From Brachypterus glaber (Eukaryota; Arthropoda; Insecta; Coleoptera; Kateretidae), in contig OY294049.1 in assembly GCA_958510825.1 (NCBI GenBank), positions 33,012,774 through 33,076,773 of the forward strand: a stretch of DNA of 64,000 nucleotides. Reading direction: 5' to 3'. Below the pieces are notes generated by a model that made no database searches, was not told the origin of the DNA, and saw nothing but the letters and a program-made list of their open reading frames with translations. Positions 56,372-64,000 of this stretch are shown in pieces (within the stretch, counting starts at the first letter, position 1; every line of letters starts with the position of its first letter). The position numbers and the translations under genes are program-made.

Positions 56372-57071
56372 GCAAAATGAACTTGACCTATGAGTAATTT
56401 CGCCAAATAATCGCTATTAATAAGGTGGAAACTATTACTATAATAAAGACTATTATCTATATTTCTGTAATATTATTATTATTTAATATATATGACCTTT
56501 TGATAAATTAATAAGAATCTATATAAATATGAAACAATCTGTGACCTCATAAAGTGTTTCTGATCTCAAGGATGAAACCAGGGGGGGGGAGAGCGCCAAA
56601 AAGTCCAAACCCAAAGGTTAATACTGAAAACTAAAATTTTTCACATAAAAATTAAAATTAACATAAACAATAAATAGATTTTAGTAATATAACATTACTA
56701 ATACCTAAATTAGCATCTTAGGTGTCAAACAAATCAGTATTATATAAAAGATTTGCTAATTTTTAATGTTGTTATTTATTTCATTTACATTTTTAATTAT
56801 TCTGCTTTTTAAATTTGTTTTCATGTTAGAAATTTTATGTGCAATTAAACAAAACAAATCGGTTTTTTTGCGCTTTCTAAATTTCGTATCAATTTAGACA
56901 AGTTTATGAAAATTAAAAAAAAAAAACACGGTGTATTAAACAATTGCTAAAATAAAAGTCCAAACCTTTTTTAGAGATTGATGCAGCACGTGCCACTTTT
57001 ACACAATGTGGATGGGTCCAGAAAAAGTCTAATTTTTAAAGACCACCCTAACGTTCATAATCCTTAATTAC
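56372..57071. other. Unassigned stretch
   Basis: AAAAAGTCCAAACCCAAAGG at 56599 and AAAAGTCCAAACC at 56955 echo the tip of the 59.1-kb fold-back. No gene was recognised. Confidence 0.45.
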
Positions 57072-57357
57072 ACAGCCACACAAAAAAAAGGTCCTAAATT
57101 TTTTCGGAGACCACTGTATTCCTATGTATTTTGAGGCGCTGAATCCGAATTTGAGGTCAAAATAGGTCGTCATCCTATTAGGTTTGGAGATAACCTCAAA
57201 AAACGTTATATTCATACTCAAAAATACGGGTTTTAAAGGTTATCTCCAAAACTAATCGAATGAGGTGCTATTTTGACCTCAAATTTGGATTCAGCGCCTT
57301 AAAATACATAGCAATACAATGGTCTCCTAAAAAATTCCCGACTTTTTGTGTGGCTGT
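57072..57357. mobile_element. Fold-back element ACAGCCACACAAAAA (GCTGAATCC family, 286 bp)
   Basis: Tips ACAGCCACACAAAAA and TTTTTGTGTGGCTGT are perfect inverses. Arms contain GAGGCGCTGAATCCGAATTT and GGTTTGGAGATAACCT, mirrored at 57218-57340. The same GCTGAATCC block is in the 294-1167 element. Confidence 0.88.
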
Positions 57358-58089
57358 TATTATTATTATAATAATTGAAAATTAAACTATTGACTTAATC
57401 CATATCGGGGCAATTATTTTCTTATAAAAGCCTGGTATGTCTCGAATCAGGAGAAAGTTTTCGATTATACATAATATGCAGTATTAATTTTTTAAAAATT
57501 AGTACACCTGTAATACGAGTGTTACAGTTACACAAACTGTAGAATAAGGTCTGACTTTTTGTCTGAATGAAAAATTAGAGAAAGCCGTTTTTACATTACG
57601 CAATTGACAAAAACTCAAACTTGTTATAAAACATAAGAATTTGTTGGTCTGTATGACTGATTTATTATGAGCGAGTTTACATCGGGAAGAGTATTTTACT
57701 CTTCGGATTAAAATACTCCTGGAGAGAATTTCACATTTCAAATAGATGTGATGTGATATCATCACCGGTGAGCGGCGCGACTTACGCAACTTTTCATTCA
57801 ACTGAGAACTAAGTTTAATGTTTTTAACTTTTTTACCCAGTTTACGTGAACTGATTCTAGCCAGTTAAATTTCGACCCTATGCAATCATATTTTACAAAG
57901 GATTTAGCCACACCCACAAGGTAATAAATAGCAATAAATATTTACTGGGACGGCTTTAATTTGTTTTATTTGTGTTTTGTTTATCTAGCAATATAAGATA
58001 AATACCTATTTAATATAATAAAATTTAATTACGTCCCTGTCTCACATTAATCTCTTTTAAATGTAAACATTCTACTATAAGTTTGAAAG
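57358..58089. other. Region upstream of the cuticle protein gene
   Basis: No gene was recognised. GAAGAGTATTTTACTCTTCG at 57687 is a short palindrome. ATCACCGGTGAGCGGCGCGA near 57760 is GC-richer and contains a donor-like GTGAGC, so a 5' untranslated exon of the downstream gene is possible but unsupported. Confidence 0.35.
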
Positions 58090-58238
58090 CGAATATATTC
58101 AGTTAATGTTATTGTTTTATATATTGTTGTCTCTGTTAATGATGTGCGAGTAAGACAGACGAATGTATCTTGGCGATGTCTTTGTCAGTTTTTATGAATG
58201 AAATTCCTATTCTAGAGAGAAGAGTTTTTAGTCCGTTG
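58090..58238 (+). mobile_element. Partial hAT-like element related to 28260-28557
   Basis: TGTGCGAGTAAGACAGACGA, GTCTTTGTCAGTTTTTATGAATG and CCTATTCTAGAGAGAAGAGT match the right half of the 28.3-kb element, ending at CCGTTG. Confidence 0.75.
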
Positions 58239-59120
58239 GGAGTTTGTTAGATTTTGACTTAGTTTTCAGATCTCCAGAGTTTGAAATTTTTAAATAGAAT
58301 CTAATTTATTTGAGGCGTATATATATTTGCAAACTTTGTTTTGCTATTATAATAATATTATAATATTCTGCGTGATAATTTGTTATGATTTCATGACTTC
58401 TAATTATGAAATTTAGAAATAATTACACAAACTCTGTAATTATGTTACTAAAATTAAATTATTTTTCTTAAGAAATTTCTTAAATATCATTTAAAATAAA
58501 TTCAATAGGTGATTTAAAAATATAAAATTTACGATTGTTATTGGAATTATATAATTGTCACTTTGGATATATATATTACGTCTTGTGTTGCATAGTAAAG
58601 AAACTAAAATTATTTAGAATGTAATTTACCTATATAAAAAAGATAAATTTCATGCCATTTTTCAGATAAAAAAATAAATTCTGTAAAAATATTGGCGACT
58701 TAAACCCTAAGATCTTTATTTTGGTCTGTTTATATAAGAAGAAATAAAAAAAAAATATTATTTCATTATTTTTAAATAATTATTTATAACGTACATTACA
58801 TTGTTCTTAATTATAAATATCCTTAACCTTTTAAACTATCTATTATATAAACAAAAAAAAATTATATGTATGTTTGACATCATGACATTTTAACCTTTCA
58901 AGAAGATACTTTAAAGTTTAAATTAAAAAGTAACTACAAGGAAGTCGAAATATTAAATGCATGGAAAATTATATCCTTGTATCCTTGACATTATCTATTT
59001 TTGAAAGCTTTGTCCCTAAATAACTCTTTCCTTTAAATTCTGGAGCGTACAACCTTCAAATAAACACCCAAATAATTTGGATAGAAACGCCAAAACAGTT
59101 ATAATTAATAATAATTATAA
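58239..59120. other. Unassigned AT-rich stretch
   Basis: No gene or repeat partner was recognised. Promoter or 5' UTR sequence of the cuticle protein gene may lie here. Confidence 0.35.
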
Positions 59121-59121
59121 C

Positions 59122-59336
59122 ACAGCCACAAAAAGTCCAAACCAATGCATTTTTATATTAGAATTGCTCCATCAGATCCCATTTTTTTTCTACCCATAAA
59201 AACATCTGAATATAAGGAATTTTCGCACCTTTTTTTTAAGTGTAAAAAAAATGCGATCTGATGGAGCAATTCTAAGGTCAGATTCGGTTTCAGCGACCCA
59301 GAAAATATAAAAATGCATTGGTTTGGACTTTTTTCT
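59122..59336. mobile_element. Fold-back element ACAGCCACAAAAAGTCC
   Basis: AAAAAGTCCAAACCAATGCA and AGAATTGCTCCATCAGATC are mirrored at 59254-59336. The right arm has GATTCGGTTTCAGCGACCC, a diverged form of the GCTGAATCC block, and the tip ACAGCCACA matches the 57.1-kb element. Confidence 0.85.
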
Positions 59337-59553
59337 CTGAATATTTTTTTTTGTATAGCAGTGTAATTGGTGTTCAAAAATTTTTTTGTACACCACTACA
59401 TGAAACTGTCTTTTCTGGACTTTCTTCTTACTATACAATAAATTTCTCCAGAAAATAAATATTGTTATGCTTTATATTAGTATAAAAACAACTCTAACAA
59501 AATAAATAACAAAACAAGTCAAAGTCTTTAGTATTTCTTTTTGTATTTTCAGG

Positions 59554-62483
59554 ATGAAATCATTTTTACTGCTAGCACCACTATGTGCTATCGTAGCAAC
59601 AGTCAGCATAAATCCCTCGGCGACTCCTGGATCTTTGAGCTACACAAAATTGTCAGCTGATGAAGTTAGACATCTGCAAAACCGCGGGTTCGGCCCTGCA
59701 GCCTCCACAGCTGCTTTTAGACCTACAGTAGCTTACGAAGAAGTAGAGGAGGATCAGTACGAGGATAACGAGCCTGAATCTAGTCAAGATAGACACCAAG
59801 CGTATCATACAGTTAATCAGAATTCTTATCAGCCACAGAATTATCCTATTCCAGTCCGAGTAGCTCATCCTAAGGCTCAGCCAACTCCAAAGCCTGAAAG
59901 AAAAATTCAGCAACAGGTCGTGCAACAAGTTCAGTATAGGAGGGGTGAAGCTGTAGCTGAGGTATTTTTTTGGTTAATTAAATTTAGATTATATTTTTTT
60001 ATAAACTAGACTAATTTTTAAGTTATTCCCATTTTATAACCTAAACGGTTTGGGTTTACGCTAAAGCCAAAGAACTTTTACTTTAAGAAGTAGTTTCAGA
60101 CCAATGTTTATGAAGGTGTTATCTTTTTGTTTGTTTATTTACTAACAGAAACGCGATACAGCTTTGTGGTGTAAAATTTAGATGTCGCTAGTCGACTTTC
60201 AGGCTACCTAGTAGTGATGTTGCGTAGTTTCCACCTTATCATGAACTCAAATCATTATACTTAAATTAAAAATGTAAAAAACTTTATTGTGTATACTATA
60301 ATTATGTTAAATAATATAGTATATTTAAATCTATTAAAATTAAACTACTAGTTCATATAAAACTCATACAGAACTAATGTTTCTTAAAATTTACAATAAA
60401 ATATCCAAAGTATATGTTTCCAATCGGCAACTCTGTACCCCTGTCAGTCATTTTCCGACATTAGACTGTGAGTTTACACATTCTTTCATCTCTTTACGCG
60501 TACTAAGTGTAAACAATAGTCACTCCCCACCAGCCCCTCACCGTAGTTGATTCACGCTTCAAACAAAGCATACGGTAGATTTCATCATGTTCCTTCTTGA
60601 GGTAAAAGTTCTTTGGCTAAAGCTAAATTTTAAACTTTGTCTATATTTGATGGATTCTTTAAAAACTAATTTAGTTGTAAATAAATAAAAGCATTTACAT
60701 GTACATGTATATATTTTTGTGTATTACTGAGAGCTTAAATGGAATTTACAAGGATTATTAAAAAACATTTATAAAATAAATAAATAAACAAAGCAAAGTT
60801 GCTAACTCCAATGTTAGTCGGTCGAAATTTAGGTTTTGTTTTTAGACTTCTATAGTATATTCAACTTCAACATGCACTGGAAGTAAATAAAAGAATCGCG
60901 CACGCGGCAGCTGGCGCGTGGTTTCATTGGTTAAAACACTCGAATGTTGCGAGAGTAGGGATGTAGAAAATTAAATAGGTCAGTACTTGAGAACTCGCGA
61001 TGAAGCATTGCAATGGACCGTTATATAGAAATATTTTGTTTTAAGTCCTACCCTGTCACTAAATCCGTTGTTGTCACGTGCGTTTGTTTACACTTACTGT
61101 ATTTTGAAGTTGAATATACTATACCTTCATAAATACAAGCACGTATGTGACCCAAATTTAAATCTAAGACTTAGTCAGTGATTTATTTTATTTATTTGTA
61201 AAAGTTAGGGATCTACAAGGTGTTTCATACCATGTAGTGTTAAAATTAGCTGGTATACTAATACATTTTATTTAAACTAATCATAATGATGTTTTTTAGC
61301 AACCACTAAATAAATTAGAAGAGGAAGAAAAAGAAGAACCAGACAGACTTAGCATTCTTTTGCCCCAAACAAGGTTTAATTGTAACGGTAAAAATACAGG
61401 ATACTATGCTGATGAAGATTTAGGCTGTGAAGTATTCCATTATTGCCAAGATAATGCCAGACACTCCTGGATTTGCCCTGAAGGTTTCACTTTCCATCAG
61501 GTAAACAAATATTAAGATTTTTAATATTTTATATTCTTTTTTTTTATGAATTGTCCTAATTTTTTGTTGATTTGTATTTTATAGGAAAATAGTTTAACTA
61601 TAAAAACGAAGCATACTTAAGTGGTTAATAATAAGAGATCGAAAATAGCTTCATTTTTTAAGCTTATTTTGAACTAATTTCAACATCAACATTGTATTTT
61701 ATAGGAAAATCGTTTGACTATAAAAACGAAGCATACTTAAAGGGTTAATAATAAGAGATCGAAAATAGCTAATTTTTTTAAGCTTATTTTAAACTAATTT
61801 CAACATCAGATTCAGTTTTAGTATCCCCAGAAACCCCTTAGCAACAATATTTGTAAAAATAACTGAAATTTTTATAATTATGTCGTTCATATTGAATCCG
61901 ACATTTTGAATTTTAGAATACTTTTCAAACCGTTTTGATCGATCTGTACTAAATTAAAAATGAACAGGCTCAAAACATTCAGTATAAAATTTTATTTTTT
62001 TTTTAAATATTATGAAGAAAGAAGGGGTAATTTTAAAGCCATGCGGATTAGAGCAACATTTATAAAATAATAACTTTTCTTCTCATGTTAAGTGGGAGTT
62101 CTTTAATAGTTGTGCCTGTTTACCTTTTAATTGAAAATGTAGTTTACTTTTTATAATTATTTTGGTTTCTTTCTGAAACCCAGTGACGATTTGAAAATGT
62201 CTTCACTTTACTTTTTTTACCCTCTCCTTCGCCAAAATCAAAAATGTTAATTTCTACTACTTTTTAGGTCCATCTTATTTGTATGCCTCCTGGTGGAGAC
62301 AATATCTGCGAAAAATCCTCCTCTTATCACTTCGTCAACGATTTCTTATATAAACCAGTGAACTTAGAAGAGCATCAAAGCAAACCCAATATTACCCTGA
62401 GATATTCTGACAGATATTTCCCAGATACTTATCGCCAAAGATACGAAAATGAAGATGATCAACCAAACCCTCATCAGCATTCC
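59554..62483 (+). CDS. CPAP1-type secreted chitin-binding cuticle protein, 3'-incomplete
   Basis: Three coding exons are visible (59554-59961, 61300-61500, 62268-62483), all phase 0 with GT/AG junctions, giving 275 aa before the window ends; a donor GTAAGT at 62484 shows that the gene continues. Residues 1 to about 18 are a signal peptide (MKSFLLLAPLCAIVATVS). An acidic and Gln/Pro-rich region follows. One peritrophin-A (ChtBD2) domain has C164, C179, C185, C195, C208, C217, spaced 14-5-9-12-8, with aromatic residues between as in chitin binders; it is split by the intron at 61501. A single ChtBD2 in a longer secreted protein fits the cuticular CPAP1 class, which binds chitin in the procuticle; the exact member cannot be named. 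ATTTTCAG one base before the ATG suggests an upstream untranslated exon. Introns hold several repeats. Confidence 0.88.
60058..60640. mobile_element. Fold-back element in CPAP intron (CTAAAGCCAAAGAACTTTTAC)
   Basis: CTAAAGCCAAAGAACTTTTA with TTAAGAAG at the left is mirrored at 60597-60640 (CTTCTTGAGGTAAAAG, TTCTTTGGCTAAAGC). The interior is not repetitive. Confidence 0.75.
60849..61125. mobile_element. Inverted-repeat element in CPAP intron with CG-rich centre
   Basis: TATAGTATATTCAACTTCAA at the left is mirrored by TTGAAGTTGAATATACTATA at the right. The centre includes GCGCACGCGGCAGCTGGCGC, unusually rich in CG for this window. Confidence 0.8.
61572..61811 (+). repeat. 120-bp tandem duplication in CPAP intron
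   Basis: The unit TTGTATTTTATAGGAAAAT(A/C)G ... CTAATTTCAACATCA occurs twice back to back (61572-61691 and 61692-61811) with few differences. Confidence 0.92.
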
Positions 62484-62559
62484 GTAAGTATTACAAGTTG
62501 AAAACATTAACAAGCCGTGAAGATATGTAAGGCTACGCATTCTATTATATACTATTCAC

Positions 62560-62990
62560 AGTAAATTGCATTTTCCCATTTTTTTTTTAAAGATATTTTT
62601 TTACAAAAAAAAAAATATAAAAATTCAAAAAAATTCAACTTTTTTTTTCCAAAAAACGAAAAAAAATTGATTTTTTTAATAGCTCCCATAACTTTTTATT
62701 TTTTGGGGGATTACTTTTAAAATTTTAAGAATTGACCCTTAAAAGCAAATTTTCCTGAAAAAGATACGTTAATCGGAATTTTCTCTCAGCTCTTTTCGAT
62801 ATATTTTTTTTTTTAATTTTAACCTCCCAGAACTTTTTTTGTTTTTGGGGGGGGATTTTAATAAAAGTAATTTTCCCTAAAAAAGCTACGTTAATCGGAA
62901 TTTTCTTTCAGTTATTTTCGATTTTTTTAAAAAGTTTAACCCCCATGCTTTTTTGTTTTTGGGGGATTACTTTAAAAAAAATAGGAATAT
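62560..62990. repeat. Diverged tandem segments in the last visible intron
   Basis: TTTTTGGGGGATTACTTT, AAAA(A/G)(A/C)TACGTTAATCGGAA and TTTTCT(C/T)TCAG recur two or three times at about 110-bp spacing (near 62700, 62830 and 62950). No coding content. Confidence 0.55.
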
Positions 62991-63235
62991 TGCCCTCGTA
63001 GAACTTGATTTTTCCTGACATTTTCTAGCCGATCTAATTATTGGTTCTTGAGTTATCGTATTCACAAAAATCGTGACATGGGACGGACAGACAGACAGAC
63101 GGACGGACATTTGAAAAAAAAAAGTTTCTTTTTTTTTCAGGACAAAAAATCATGATTTTTTTGAAAATTCGAAACTACCGTATAATACTATTCTAGCTCA
63201 GGCTTTGTGAAAAGTATGATAATTAAAAATAAATA
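62990..63235 (+). repeat. GGACGGACAGACAG repeat, copy 2
   Basis: It matches 33285-33810 without the inserted element: CTCGTAGAACTTGATTTT, TTCTTGAGTTATCGTATTC, GACAGACAGACGGACGGAC, then AAATTCGAAACTACCGTATA. Confidence 0.75.
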
Positions 63236-63459
63236 ATTGTAATTTCTTAATTTTTTTGTGTGGTATAGACTTTTTAAAATAGATCTATTCTATAGAATAG
63301 CCTTATATGTTTTAATATATTCTAGCACAAATTTTTATGCTGAATTTTATAAAAAAAAGGAAAACCGTGATTTTAAGCTTCCTGTTACAAGACACGGTTT
63401 TCTTTACTTGCATATTTCTTAATATCTTTACATTAATTTAAAGTTCTCGATTGGGATCG

Positions 63460-63685
63460 TCACATAATTTTGGGACACTTTGGCGTCACATAATAACAAT
63501 GATCCCATCCGAGAACTTTGTTGATATTGTAAACGTCACATATTTTGAGACACTTTTTCGTAACGGTTTCAGCCGTAACTATTACGATAACAACAATGAT
63601 CCCATCCGAGAACTTTGTTGATTTTGTAAACGTCACATACTTTTTGGGACACTTTTTCTTAACGGTTTCATCCGTAACTGAAAAC
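63460..63685 (+). repeat. 97-bp tandem repeat in CPAP intron
   Basis: AACAATGATCCCATCCGAGA starts units at 63495 and 63592. Both continue through ACTTTGTTGAT(A/T)TTGTAAAC, GTCACATA and ACGGTTTCA(G/T)CCGTAACT. A partial unit precedes the first. The open frames on both strands are by-products. Confidence 0.9.
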
Positions 63686-63794
63686 ATATTAATGTTAAAA
63701 AAGGAAAGATATACCAAATATACTGTGTTTAAGCACTTAGAAATCAATTATGTTGTTGCTAATTTTTGTAATTATGGCGAAGGCGCCACTGTAT

Positions 63795-64000
63795 AGCTAT
63801 ATTTAAAAAAAAAATCAGATTTTATTTTTAAAACTATGCAAAAAAAATATTCTTCACCGAAACAACTAAATTTAATATTAAAGAAGTAATGGACTTTTAA
63901 AAAGTAACATTTTTGGTGTCATGGAATGTAACTTCCTCTAAATTGCCTTTTTTTACACTATATGCCTGTTTTATGTATTTTTACTCATGAAATCTATATT
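63795..64000 (-). mobile_element. Diverged partial TACAGGGTGATCC element at the window end
   Basis: ACTAAATTTAATATTAAAGAAGTAATGG, TTTTAAAAAGTAAC and TGTAACTTCCTCTAAATTGC match the interior of the 51763-52500 copy in the same orientation. The rest lies beyond the window. Confidence 0.8.

Noticed and set aside
59653..59928. Minus-strand open frame opposite the first CPAP exon
   Set aside because: It is the shadow of the signal-peptide exon, whose plus-strand frame continues into a chitin-binding domain by clean splices.
63460..63796. Open frames on both strands near the right edge
   Set aside because: They run across the 97-bp tandem repeat and have no protein features.

Overview
The window is nuclear DNA from an insect. 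It is AT-rich by eye, its genes carry small introns with GT/AG junctions, and it encodes a Wech-type B-box/NHL protein and a cuticular chitin-binding (peritrophin-A) protein, both typical of insects. The order cannot be fixed from sequence alone; a beetle is a plausible guess. No bacterial features or CRISPR arrays were seen.

Four host genes are readable. From 2136 to 6262 (minus) lies a five-exon RCHY1/Pirh2 RING-type E3 ubiquitin ligase. Facing away from it across a 520-bp shared promoter region is the two-exon LSM6 gene (6783-7083, plus), a subunit of the Lsm2-8/Lsm1-7 RNA-binding rings. At 10619-13640 (minus) is a four-exon wech gene (two B-boxes, coiled coil, six NHL repeats, no RING). 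At 59554-62483 (plus) are the first three coding exons of a secreted CPAP1-type cuticle protein that runs off the right edge. The genes are unrelated in function.

The 45 kb from about 13.9 to 59 kb hold no host gene and are a dense, partly nested collection of small non-autonomous DNA elements: fold-back elements, tRNA-derived SINE copies, tandem arrays, one Tc1/mariner transposase relic, and one 1.18-kb element carrying an intact two-exon THAP-domain mini-gene (34770-35083).

The most notable pattern is a set of at least ten short elements with unrelated interiors but one shared design: termini CCCAG/CCCGACTG or CAC(T/G)G, usually a 2-bp target duplication of variable sequence, and an interior packed with many copies of one short motif that differs by family (for example ACGTCA, GGATAT, GAGTAAA, CAAATAA, TTATAAT, GTGTAAA). 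Three copies of one such family sit in and beside RCHY1. The terminal CCCAGGTAG of one of them appears to supply the last two codons and the stop of RCHY1. All element boundaries and exon joins were read by eye.
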